A stretch of 64,000 bases of DNA from Desulfovibrio mangrovi. Lineage in GTDB: Bacteria; Desulfobacterota; Desulfovibrionia; Desulfovibrionales; Desulfovibrionaceae. The position numbers and the translations under genes were made by a program. The notes under the pieces are model-generated. The model ran no database searches. It was given only the letters and a program-made list of their open reading frames with translations, and had not been told where the DNA came from. Where the stretch lies: positions 682,001 through 746,000 of the forward strand of contig NZ_CP104208.1 of NCBI RefSeq assembly GCF_026230175.1. Reading direction: 5' to 3'. Numbering within the stretch: the stretch's first letter is position 1; the number at the start of each line of letters is the position of its first letter. This document shows, in pieces, positions 35,383 to 43,248 of this stretch.

Positions 35383-35551
35383 GAGCTCTCCGTGGCGGTT
35401 GAAAGTGATCTTGGGACCCTATAGCCCAGTCTGGCGGGTGATTCAATCTTGGGAATGGTATGTGAATGTTTACAGCGGAGTCGACGCCTCATCGCCTGCC
35501 GTATGCGTCGAAGCGAAAGGGGGATAGGTGGAGGGGGGATAGAAATAATCA

Positions 35552-35597
35552 ACCTCCGGCATCGCGCGCAGAGTTAGCTGTGCGTAACGCCGGAGGT
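35552..35597 (-). terminator. Terminator of the hypothetical gene at 35633
   Basis: Stem ACCTCCGGC/GCCGGAGGT (35552-35560, 35589-35597) with a 28-base loop, followed on the minus strand by TGATTATTTCTAT. Confidence 0.5.
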
Positions 35598-35632
35598 ATC
35601 CGGGGGCGTGGGAGGAAGTGTAGCTATGGTGT

Positions 35633-36082
35633 TTAGAACGTTATCTTGACCGGCTGTGTAGAGGCTTCCGCATTGCGCTTCATGGCGGTGAAAGCCGTTG
35701 AAAATTTCTCTATGATCTTTCTGGTGAGGTTGGTCGGGGTCGTATACGTGCGCTTGCTTTCATAGATACAACCGTCGTTGCTGGTAATGACAAGCTGGAA
35801 ATTTACCTGACCTTGGTCTGTAAAGGCAGCCTGCTTGGGGTAGCAGTTCAGGTACAACGTGCTCGACTTGAACATCTTGTGATATGATTTTAGATAGGTG
35901 TGTATGGTTTCAATATCCGATTCGGAAAGCGAATTGTCCGATTTGTCCTCCGGATAAATGACCTCTAGTGCAATATTGGGGGAAGAGTAGGCAACGGTTG
36001 GCTGTGTGGCGAACTGGAAATAACCGTAAATGAGTCCCATGGTGCTTCCCGCCGCGAGCACCGCCAATAATAGCCACTTCAT
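35633..36082 (-). CDS. Hypothetical anchored periplasmic protein
   Basis: 149 residues. A hydrophobic N-terminus (about 3-24, LLLAVLAAGSTMGLIYGY) is a signal anchor or uncleaved signal peptide, followed by a soluble domain with two Cys (in LYLNCYPK and NDGCIYES) that could form a disulfide in the periplasm. No family is recognised. It is a single gene with a hairpin beyond its stop. Confidence 0.55.
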   Translation of the reverse strand: MKWLLLAVLAAGSTMGLIYGYFQFATQPTVAYSSPNIALEVIYPEDKSDNSLSESDIETIHTYLKSYHKMFKSSTLYLNCYPKQAAFTDQGQVNFQLVITSNDGCIYESKRTYTTPTNLTRKIIEKFSTAFTAMKRNAEASTQPVKITF

Positions 36083-36204
36083 GCATCTCTCCCCAAACCG
36101 GTTGTTTTTGCGAATTAGAAACTGACTATAGTATGCTTGCGGGGAAGATACATATGGGGGAAACCCCTTATTTTTAAGGTAGGGTTTGAATGCCTGACCA
36201 GAAA

Positions 36205-36236
36205 TAAAAAAGGCCGCTCCATGGGGGCGGCCTTTT
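36205..36236 (-). terminator. Terminator of the carbonic anhydrase gene
   Basis: Stem AAAAGGCCGC/GCGGCCTTTT with a 9-base loop and six T on the minus strand. Confidence 0.88.
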
Positions 36237-36256
36237 GATTATCTTTGGATGTGCGG

Positions 36257-37318
36257 CTATTGTGCGGCGGCAGCCTTGGCAGCTTCTTCGGCAGCCTTGG
36301 TTGCGGCTTCTGCAGCGGCAGCGGCGGCCTTGGCAGCTTCTGCAGCCTTGGCGGCGAGTTCCTTCAGTTCTTCAGCAGTCAGGGGCCTGGCAGCTTCAAC
36401 CTGTTCTTCCTTGGCAGGTTCTGCAGTTGCTTCCGCCTGATGGCCCGCTTCATTTGCAGGCTCCTGATGCTCAGGGGCTACGGCTTCCTTGTGGTCTTCA
36501 GCAGCGGTTTCTTCGGCATGGCCGCCTGCCATGGCTTCCATGGCGCGGGCGGGGTTGGCTTCAACTTCAGCAAGGATGGCCATGGGCTTGTCTTCCTTCA
36601 GCCACTTCACGCGGCCGGTGGCAACGTCGTAAATGGCACCGACCACCTGCACCTTGCCGCTCTTGACCAGTTCGCGCGTGCTGGGGCTGACCATGAACAG
36701 GTCATGAACGGACTGCCATACGTTCTGTTCGATGGCCACGGGGATGACGTCTGCACCGTGCTTGCCGGTGTGCTTGATGGATTTTTCCACTGCAGGGGCA
36801 ATGGGGGCCACCAGGCCGGGGATGTTGCGCTCAAGGGCATGTCCATGGCCTTCAATGGCGTTGGTGACGGCAGTCACGGCACCGCACTGGGTATGGCCGA
36901 GTACGACCAGCAGGGGGGTGTTCACATGAGCAAGGCCGTATTCGATGGAACCGGCTTCATCGCCCTGAACCACGTTGCCTGCAACGCGAATCACGAAGAT
37001 GTCCATGACGCCTGCGTCAAAGATGCGTTCAACGGGCACGCGGGAGTCGGAGCAGCCGAGCACGGTGGCGAATGCATGGTCGCCCTGGCTTTCCATACCT
37101 GCCTGTTCAAGACGGAAGTTGTCCGTACGGGGATGCAGGGAATCGCCATTCACGAAACGTTCGTTGCCTTCCTGCAGCAGCTGCAGGGAAAGGGCGGGGG
37201 TGCGCTGGTCTTTGGTCTTCAGTTCCGAACCGTCGTCGTCGCCCATGGTCACGAAGAACAGGACAGCGAGGAACAGTGCCGCAATAATAATTATGTTCTT
37301 TTTGGAAACGGTGGACAT
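36257..37318 (-). CDS. Membrane-anchored beta-carbonic anhydrase with Ala-rich tail
   Basis: 353 residues. A signal or anchor segment (8-24) precedes the beta-CA domain. The zinc site is C89-x-D91-x-R93 (VLGCSDSRVP) plus H142 and C145 (GHTQCGAV), so the enzyme should be active, interconverting CO2 and bicarbonate. Beta enzymes are usually cytoplasmic; here the anchor suggests the periplasm or inner membrane. Residues about 270-353 form a charged, Ala/Glu/Lys-rich low-complexity tail, probably a long helix. Start at 37318 has AAGAGGAG; an upstream ATG at 37345 lacks a site. LysR regulator directly upstream on the same strand. Confidence 0.85.
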   Translation of the reverse strand: MSTVSKKNIIIIAALFLAVLFFVTMGDDDGSELKTKDQRTPALSLQLLQEGNERFVNGDSLHPRTDNFRLEQAGMESQGDHAFATVLGCSDSRVPVERIFDAGVMDIFVIRVAGNVVQGDEAGSIEYGLAHVNTPLLVVLGHTQCGAVTAVTNAIEGHGHALERNIPGLVAPIAPAVEKSIKHTGKHGADVIPVAIEQNVWQSVHDLFMVSPSTRELVKSGKVQVVGAIYDVATGRVKWLKEDKPMAILAEVEANPARAMEAMAGGHAEETAAEDHKEAVAPEHQEPANEAGHQAEATAEPAKEEQVEAARPLTAEELKELAAKAAEAAKAAAAAAEAATKAAEEAAKAAAAQ

Positions 37319-37444
37319 GCGTAACTCCTCTTGAATCGTTTTCACCAGATAGACAATATGGCAACTGTAGCACGAAAACCCGACCGTAACCAGACGGACG
37401 GGTTATTATCATGAAGCGTTACGTGATATTATTCACAAGAAAGG

Positions 37445-37468
37445 ACCAGTTAGCAATCACTAATTGGT
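37445..37468. promoter_or_regulatory. Palindrome between lysR and the carbonic anhydrase gene
   Basis: ACCAGTTAG-CAATCA-CTAATTGGT, an inverted repeat with eight of nine pairs. It contains a T-N11-A core (TTAG...CTAA), the LysR-type recognition pattern, 14 bases past the lysR stop. It could be an operator for the carbonic anhydrase gene or a weak terminator. Confidence 0.4.
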
Positions 37469-37481
37469 GAGGGAGGTTGCC

Positions 37482-38387
37482 CTAGTCCTCTTCGGAAAAG
37501 ATCTGCCTGTCTGTGCCCAGATAGGATTCCACGGCGTGGTAGAACGTTTCCATGAGGCGCGTGCGGTACTTGTCGCGGTGCATGACCGCGTAGAAGTGGC
37601 GGGTGAGCCGCAAGTCTTTCAAGGGCACTCTGAAGAGTTCGCCAAGCTCCAGTTCGCGTTGGATGGCAAAGGGCGAAAGGCAGCTCAGTGTATCCGGGTT
37701 CTGCAATACGCGTTTAATGGATACGGTGTGGTGCATTTCCATGACAATGCGCATGTTTTTCATGTGCTCTGCCATGTAATAGTTGAAGGTATCGCGTGAT
37801 CCGGCGCCGGGTTCGCGCAGAACCCACTTTTTGTTCAGCAGCTCCTCAATGGAATACGGCCCATTCTTGGCGAAAGCCTCGTCGCTTGATACGACGAACA
37901 GTTCATCCCGGCACAGGCGGGTGAACTCCAGGTCTGAACTTTCAATATCGGTTTCAATGAGTCCGATGTCTATGCTGCCCTGTTCAAGACCTTCCGCAAT
38001 GTCATGGGGGTTGGTGAAGACCGTCTCAATGGTGACATTGGGATATCTGTCCTCAAACTCAAACATGATCTGGGGCAGAATGTAGTCCGCAATGGTCGAA
38101 GATGCGCCTACCACTAGTACACCGGTCATGTTGTCCCCTTCAAACGTGCGCAGCACTTCGTTGAGGTTGTGCATGGCCGGTTCAAGGTTTCGCAGAAACG
38201 TGCGTCCATGGGGGTTCAGCGCCAGCCTACGGTTCAGGCGGTCGAAAAGCTGCACCCCGAGGTCCTGTTCAAGGCCTTTGAGTGCAACGGAAACAGCTGA
38301 CTGGGTCAGGAAGCTTTCTTTGGCTACCTGTGAAATATTGGGATTTTTCGCAAGGGAGATGAATAGCTCCAGCTGGCGAAGGTTCAT
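37482..38387 (-). CDS. LysR-family transcriptional regulator
   Basis: 301 residues, the family length. The N-terminal winged helix (1-60: MNLRQLELFISLAKNPNISQVAKESF, LTQSAVSVALKGLEQDLG) has the canonical LysR helix-turn-helix. The rest, from GVLVVGASSTIADYILP, is the two-lobed co-inducer domain. It is upstream of, and on the same strand as, the carbonic anhydrase gene, with a palindrome between them. CysB/CbbR/CynR-type assignments cannot be separated by eye; inorganic-carbon control is an attractive but unproven idea. Confidence 0.9.
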   Translation of the reverse strand: MNLRQLELFISLAKNPNISQVAKESFLTQSAVSVALKGLEQDLGVQLFDRLNRRLALNPHGRTFLRNLEPAMHNLNEVLRTFEGDNMTGVLVVGASSTIADYILPQIMFEFEDRYPNVTIETVFTNPHDIAEGLEQGSIDIGLIETDIESSDLEFTRLCRDELFVVSSDEAFAKNGPYSIEELLNKKWVLREPGAGSRDTFNYYMAEHMKNMRIVMEMHHTVSIKRVLQNPDTLSCLSPFAIQRELELGELFRVPLKDLRLTRHFYAVMHRDKYRTRLMETFYHAVESYLGTDRQIFSEED

Positions 38388-38502
38388 AAAGCCTCCGGCT
38401 CGGTTGTCTTCAGGGTTGTATCTATGGGCATATAAAACAAATTAATGAAGACGACAACGGGTAATGAATTTTGTGAATATAGTAACGAGATCGGGAAGCA
38501 AA

Positions 38503-38538
38503 AGCAGGACGCCGTTACGGGCAAGCGTAACGGCGTCC
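38503..38538 (-). terminator. Terminator of the small membrane protein gene
   Basis: Perfect 13-bp stem GGACGCCGTTACG/CGTAACGGCGTCC (38507-38519, 38526-38538) with a 6-base loop; TGCTTTTGCTT follows on the minus strand. Confidence 0.65.
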
Positions 38539-38583
38539 GGAAAGAAGGGAGGAGTTGTGACCCCTTCTGTGTGGCAGGAAAGA

Positions 38584-38796
38584 CTAGTTGTGCATGAAGT
38601 AGTTGAAGAAGCCCTTGGAACGCTTTTCAGCAGTTTCCTGCTTGTATTCCTTGTACAGGAAGGCGATGCCGAGAAGAGCGGTTGCAAACACTACAGCACC
38701 AAAAACGAAACGCTGACCGAAGTCGTAGCTGCCGACGGCGAGATCCTGAACGGTGAAGGTGATGATCATCAGCAGCGGAATCAAAGCAAAAGACAT
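38584..38796 (-). CDS. Small membrane protein, unrecognised
   Basis: 70 residues. Two hydrophobic segments, about 3-17 and 28-47, flank a short polar turn; the C-terminal half is basic (YKEYKQETAEKRSKGFF). GGAG lies ahead of the ATG and a terminator follows, which supports a real single-gene unit. Possible accessory subunit of a membrane complex. No family is recognised. Confidence 0.6.
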   Translation of the reverse strand: MSFALIPLLMIITFTVQDLAVGSYDFGQRFVFGAVVFATALLGIAFLYKEYKQETAEKRSKGFFNYFMHN

Positions 38797-39634
38797 GGTT
38801 CTTTCTCCAAAGAGTGTATGTTTTTTTCGGCGCAGCCTGCGGAGCAGGGGGCACTACGCCTTAATTTGAAAGCATATTGAATGCGGAATTGTTCAGCTAC
38901 CGTATTGCTGCTTGTATCATTAAGAGTAACTTGCAGTTTACGGAGTGTTATTACTCGTGGTCAGATCTTCTTTCGAGATATTGTGAAATAATGATCAAGT
39001 TTCGAGTCTTTTGCATGTCGTATTGTGGACGTGCAGGGCAAGGAGTCTGTAGCGGCACTTCGTGAAATAAGGCACATTGCGAATTGTTCATGCAATGCGT
39101 TGGCCTTCACGAAAACATGTCGATAGCCAAGAAACAGGATATCGAGCGAAGAGTAACAGCACAACACGGTGCTGATGCATGCAGTCATTGCGTGAGATCA
39201 AAATACGCATGTTTAAGAATTGCGCAAACGAAAAAAATTTATGTCGATAAGAAGAAAAATTGATTAACTGACCAGTTCCCGGAAGGCGCGGGGGGAGGTG
39301 CTCGTGCGATCCGGAGCAGAGTCTGGCGTTGCTTTGTCTTGATTTTATTGACTGAATGCCCAGTTTGCGGAGTTTCCGAGCCGGTGGAGTATGAAAGCGG
39401 GAGGCCCGAATCGTTGCTCAGTCTGAACATGAGGTGAGGGAGGCTGGCCGGAAGGCGGTTGAACGCTTGACGCTTTTCCCCCTTGAGTCTAGTTTGGCGC
39501 AGCCTGAAAGGGGTGGCTTTGCGCTGGCTCCGCCTTCACGCAATCCCCTGCATCTCTGTAGATGTCGTATGCGGTTGCGAAAGGCTTTCAGGTTCAAATT
39601 TTGAACTATCCTGCAAATATTGATTGGGGGCACT
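38797..39634. other. 838-base intergenic region with a nested hairpin
   Basis: No credible gene on either strand; reading frames are short and lack ribosome sites. Mostly AT-rich, more G+C toward the right. The notable element is the hairpin at 39059-39113 (own entry). The right edge carries the GGGGG ribosome site of the gene at 39635. Confidence 0.5.
39059..39113. other. Nested inverted repeat, possible small RNA or cis element
   Basis: TTCGTGAA (39059-39066) pairs with TTCACGAA (39106-39113). Inside, GGC (39071-39073) faces GCC, and CATTGC (39075-39080) pairs with GCAATG (39092-39097), leaving an 11-base loop. No T run follows, so it is not an ordinary terminator. Confidence 0.4.
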
Positions 39635-40012
39635 ATGTCCATAGAAGATGAAATTCTGGATCTGCGTGATGATCTTGCCGATGCCGTCATAGAAGCGTTG
39701 CTCGAGTCGGGGTATCGGGATCTGAAGGCGGAAGGGTATGAAGACTTTCCCATTCCCGCCCCGGTCGGCGGGCATATTCCGGACATCACCGCAAAGAACA
39801 AGAAGGGTATCACCTTCATATTTGAAGTGGTGACCAAGGAATTCTTTGCCGAGCAGGAAGTGGCGGACCGTATCAAGGCCTTTGCCGAATTCGGGAACGA
39901 GAAAGACGCCCAGTTTGTGGTTATTGTTCCCGAAGGTGAAGAAGGATTTGCCAGCGCGTTCATCGAGGATCTCGAAATCTCCGAAGACAGCGTGGAAATC
40001 TGGGAAGCCTGA
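39635..40012 (+). CDS. Hypothetical protein with a PD-(D/E)XK-like core lacking Lys
   Basis: 125 residues, acidic. The central part HIPDITAKNKKGITFIFEVVTKEF recalls the core of the restriction-endonuclease-like fold (Asp, then a strand ending E-x-K), but the last Lys is Val here (FEVV), so a nuclease activity is doubtful. Flanking helices fit such a fold. The start at 39635 has GGGGG; an earlier ATG at 39620 has none. It lies 87 bases before the second GAPDH gene; shared transcription is possible. Confidence 0.6.
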   Translation: MSIEDEILDLRDDLADAVIEALLESGYRDLKAEGYEDFPIPAPVGGHIPDITAKNKKGITFIFEVVTKEFFAEQEVADRIKAFAEFGNEKDAQFVVIVPEGEEGFASAFIEDLEISEDSVEIWEA

Positions 40013-40099
40013 TAACATTCCCCATTTCATTCTTTCAGCACACGGCGTTGCAGCCGTGTGCCTTTTCTGTTGCAGTTGACGATCAGGAGTCTCAGGTAC

Positions 40100-41107
40100 A
40101 TGCCTACACGTATTGGAATTAACGGGTTTGGGCGCATTGGGCGTTATCTGGCCCGCCTGCTGGGAGATCCTGCCCTTGCCGGAACAGCAGGGGAAGGCTC
40201 TCTGCGCCTGACGACGGTCAACGACATCATGTCGATTGAAGAGGCTCGTCACCTGCTCCAGTACGATTCGGTGCACCGTCGATTCGATGGTGTTCAGCCC
40301 TGTGATGGTGGATTCCTGCTCAACGGGCAGCCGGTTCGTTATACCTCGGTCCAGCCTGCGGGGTGGAACTGGGAAGACGTGGATATTCTGGTGGAGGCCG
40401 CAGGCCCCTTTGCCGACAGAACCAGCACCGAGAAGCATCTTGCCGCAGGGGCAAAGCGTGTCGTGGTGGCCTGTCCGGCTCCGGATGCGGACATTACGGT
40501 TATTCCCGGAGTGAATGAAAAGGCTCTCGGGCTGGAGCACCGTATCGTGTCCTGCGCTTCCTGCACCACCAATTGTCTGGCGCTTCCCGTTCAGCACATC
40601 CAGCGGGAATTCGGCATCCGTAACGGGCACATGACGACCATTCATCCCTATACATTCCGTCAGCGTTTGCTGGACGGAACTCATTCCGACTGGCGCAGGG
40701 CAAGAGCCTGCGGGATGAACATGCTGCCGACGGCTGTAGGGGCCACGTGCACCGTGGCCAAGGTGCTTCCGGAGCTTGAGGGAAAACTGCAGGGGCTTGC
40801 CTTCCGTGTTCCCACGGCCAGCGTTTCGTTGATTGATCTTGTCTGCGAGCTTGAACGTCCGGTTACCGTCAGCGAGGTGAACGACCTGCTGCGCGGCCAT
40901 GCTGACGAGCATATGGGCTACACGGAAGAGCCGCTGGTCTCGGTGGACTACACCGGCTGCACGTACGGCAGTGTCGTGGATGGCGCTCTCACTTCAGTCA
41001 TGGACGGCACCATGCTGCGCATCGTGGCGTGGTACGACAACGAGGCCAGTTTTACGAACCAGCTGTTACGGCTGGTGCATCACGTTCGCAAGGTTGCCGG
41101 GCTGTAA
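40100..41107 (+). CDS. gap: Glyceraldehyde-3-phosphate dehydrogenase, type I, second copy
   Basis: 335 residues. GINGFGRIGR opens the Rossmann fold; the catalytic pair is C155 (SCASCTTNCLA) and H182 (TTIHPY). Unlike the copy at 10998, the coenzyme loop keeps Asp (VNDIM, D42), which favours NAD. The chain also differs in sequence by clearly more than half, so it is an ancient paralogue, not a recent duplicate; an erythrose-4-phosphate or catabolic specialisation is possible. The start at 40100 is set by the fold; an upstream ATG at 40058 adds unrelated residues. The stop is one base from the convergent Fe-S gene. Confidence 0.9.
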   Translation: MPTRIGINGFGRIGRYLARLLGDPALAGTAGEGSLRLTTVNDIMSIEEARHLLQYDSVHRRFDGVQPCDGGFLLNGQPVRYTSVQPAGWNWEDVDILVEAAGPFADRTSTEKHLAAGAKRVVVACPAPDADITVIPGVNEKALGLEHRIVSCASCTTNCLALPVQHIQREFGIRNGHMTTIHPYTFRQRLLDGTHSDWRRARACGMNMLPTAVGATCTVAKVLPELEGKLQGLAFRVPTASVSLIDLVCELERPVTVSEVNDLLRGHADEHMGYTEEPLVSVDYTGCTYGSVVDGALTSVMDGTMLRIVAWYDNEASFTNQLLRLVHHVRKVAGL

Positions 41108-41108
41108 G

Positions 41109-42413
41109 TTACGCCCCCGTGGCGTTACGGATGGCGTGAAGAAAGCGTGAGCGCAGAGCGTCGCTCATCAGTGCCTTCTTCACGGGAGAAAGCTTCAGGA
41201 ATCCTCCCGCCAGTCCCCGCATGAATTCCTGTGTGCGGCTGTTGGGATTGTCGAAGATGAGATTCTGGAACGTGCCGCGTTCCAGACATTGCAGAATGAC
41301 GCGTTCAAAGGTGTCTTCCGGATGGAAGACCTTTTGGGCGCGTTTTTTCAGTTGCAGCGCTTTCTGTTTGCATTTGAGGGCGCAGACGCCACAGCCCAGA
41401 CAGATGGAGGTATCCACTACCGCCGTGCGAAGCTTGCGTGGTTTGCCGCCGGTTCCGAGGTCTCCCGTCAGTTCTTCACGGATATGTATGGCGTCAATGG
41501 GGCAGGCCTTGGCACACAGGCCGCAGCCGTTGCATCCTGATTTCTCGCACTCTGCAATAAAGCTTGAAGAGACCAGCACCCCCGCATAGCCGGATTGCTT
41601 GATGCCGTGCATGAGGTTGCAGCAGCAGCCGCAGCAATGGCAGATGAAGCCTGCTCCTTGGCGGACGTTGTCCGTGGAAAGGGTGAACCCCATGTCGCGG
41701 GAGCGGGCCAGAATATCCACCATCTCGGCCTTGTCGATACGGCGGGCAAAGTTGTTGCGAATGAGGAATTCCGCTCCATCTCCCATGGAGGTGCAGGTCT
41801 CCAGCGTTACGTCGCATCCCTGCGTTCCCAGATGGTGTTTCTCGTGGCGGCAGGAACAAAGTCCCACGGCGAAGATGCTGTTTTCCGCCACCAGTGCTGA
41901 GGCTTTCTCGTAATCCAGAATCTCCACATGGTCGGTGTCGGCCACGGTTTCCTCATAGGGCAGCGCCCGCATCACGGAAATGATCTGGCCATCGCCGAAA
42001 TTGGCATCCAGAAAGTCCCTGTCGCCGAACATGTACCGCTGGAACAGTTCTGCCCAGAGCTTGGGGGACAATTCGCCCTTGGTGCGCATCATCGTGAATT
42101 CGAAAAAGCCGATCACGAAAGGGCTGATCATGTACAGATACTGCTCGTTTTCCCAGATGTCGCACACCAGTCCCTTGCTGCAGAGCGACTCCAGCCGCGG
42201 GCGCAGGGAAGCCGCAGGAAGGCCGGTAATCTGCGACACGCGCTCCAGCGTGGAGGGGCGGTAGGGCATTCTGATGATCAGTTCCGCATCTTCGGGCGTA
42301 TACAGGCTGCAGAGGAGATCGCGGAAGGCAGGGGTCCATGGAGTACGGACCGAGGTCTGGTCAATCTTTTCACCCAGTTTGCGGTAAACGTCTTTGGCTG
42401 CGATGTGTCCCAT
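41109..42413 (-). CDS. Iron-sulfur protein with two 4Fe-4S motifs and a Cys-rich box
   Basis: 434 residues. An N-terminal winged-helix-like region (about 30-100, TLERVSQITGLPAASLRPRLESLCSKGL) is followed by CSCRHEKHHLG, a run of cysteines CHCCGCCC (near 260), and two ferredoxin motifs: CNGCGLCAKACP and CLGCGVCALKCK. Such chains of clusters carry electrons. The winged helix plus extra cysteines is unusual for a ferredoxin and could make it a redox sensor or an oxidoreductase subunit. It is tail to tail with the second GAPDH gene, one base apart, with no terminator between. Confidence 0.8.
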   Translation of the reverse strand: MGHIAAKDVYRKLGEKIDQTSVRTPWTPAFRDLLCSLYTPEDAELIIRMPYRPSTLERVSQITGLPAASLRPRLESLCSKGLVCDIWENEQYLYMISPFVIGFFEFTMMRTKGELSPKLWAELFQRYMFGDRDFLDANFGDGQIISVMRALPYEETVADTDHVEILDYEKASALVAENSIFAVGLCSCRHEKHHLGTQGCDVTLETCTSMGDGAEFLIRNNFARRIDKAEMVDILARSRDMGFTLSTDNVRQGAGFICHCCGCCCNLMHGIKQSGYAGVLVSSSFIAECEKSGCNGCGLCAKACPIDAIHIREELTGDLGTGGKPRKLRTAVVDTSICLGCGVCALKCKQKALQLKKRAQKVFHPEDTFERVILQCLERGTFQNLIFDNPNSRTQEFMRGLAGGFLKLSPVKKALMSDALRSRFLHAIRNATGA

Positions 42414-42434
42414 GGCTGTTCCTGTTGTGCTTGG

Positions 42435-42484
42435 TATGGTGCGGGTAGGCGGCGGGAAAGCCCTCCTACCGGTCGCGCACCATA
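42435..42484 (-). promoter_or_regulatory. Hairpin between the lipoprotein and Fe-S protein genes
   Basis: TATGGTGCG (42435-42443) pairs with CGCACCATA (42476-42484), and GGTAGG/CCTACC pair inside. It begins 22 bases before the Fe-S start codon on the minus strand. No T run. Terminator of the lipoprotein gene or leader element. Confidence 0.4.
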
Positions 42485-42539
42485 CATGAAGGTGCTCGCA
42501 TGGTACAGGAGGAACAGGAGGAACGGGGTGGACGGGGAA

Positions 42540-43094
42540 TCAGTATGTGCCCAGTATTATGGTGCCCTGTCCGACGACTTTGTGGGTGCCGGAGTTAATG
42601 GCAAGGATGCGGGTCTGATAAGTGTTGCCCGTTCCGCCGGAGCAGGGGGGCAGATAGGCACCGTTTTCCACTCCTTCGATTTTGCCGCCGGAGATAGTTA
42701 CCAGAGTGATGCCTTTTGGAAGCGCGGTCGTTTCGGCAGGAATGGACGGGACGGTATAAGACGTAGTGCCCTGAGGTATGTCCATGCGGAAGGCTCCGTG
42801 GCCTCCTCCCGAGGCAAGGGCTGAGCGGCTCAGGTTATTGAATGCGATGATGAGAATGTCTGTGTTCTGAGGGATGTGGCTGACGATGAAGCTCGGAGAT
42901 GTTGGCGTACCGATTGTGTTGTATTTCGAACAGATTTGCGAAAGAGGGATGTTCTTTCCTGTCCATCTGCTGTCGGCAAAGGATATGAGCAGATTTGCGG
43001 TGTCAGAGGTGTCATAGCCGAACCGGGTGCTGCCGCAAGCCGTGAGGAGCATGGTCAGCAACAGTGCTATGGTTAGGGAAAGAAATCGTTTCAC
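42540..43094 (-). CDS. Hypothetical lipoprotein
   Basis: 184 residues from a GTG start (VKRFLSLTIALLLTMLLTACGS) with AGGAGGGG in front. LTAC is a lipobox, so Cys20 is lipidated and the protein is anchored in the inner or outer membrane. The rest has alternating hydrophobic strands and two Cys (SQICSKY, LPPCSGG) with no recognised domain. An ATG at 43151 in frame would add 19 residues without a ribosome site. Confidence 0.6.
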   Translation of the reverse strand: MKRFLSLTIALLLTMLLTACGSTRFGYDTSDTANLLISFADSRWTGKNIPLSQICSKYNTIGTPTSPSFIVSHIPQNTDILIIAFNNLSRSALASGGGHGAFRMDIPQGTTSYTVPSIPAETTALPKGITLVTISGGKIEGVENGAYLPPCSGGTGNTYQTRILAINSGTHKVVGQGTIILGTY

Positions 43095-43196
43095 GGAACC
43101 CCTCCTGGCATTGGAATGGCGGTCAAGAGTGTTGCCTATGGATATACCCATGGTGGGAAGATTGCTACAGGAAAGTCTGCGGGTATTAGAGAGACA

Positions 43197-43225
43197 ACAA
43201 AAAAGGCCGGAATGATCCGGCCTTT
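43197..43225 (-). terminator. Terminator of the multi-pass membrane protein gene
   Basis: AAAGGCCGG/CCGGCCTTT stem with a 6-base loop, then TTTTTTGTTG on the minus strand. Confidence 0.85.
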
Positions 43226-43248
43226 CAATCGTCTGAACGTGTTCTCGG

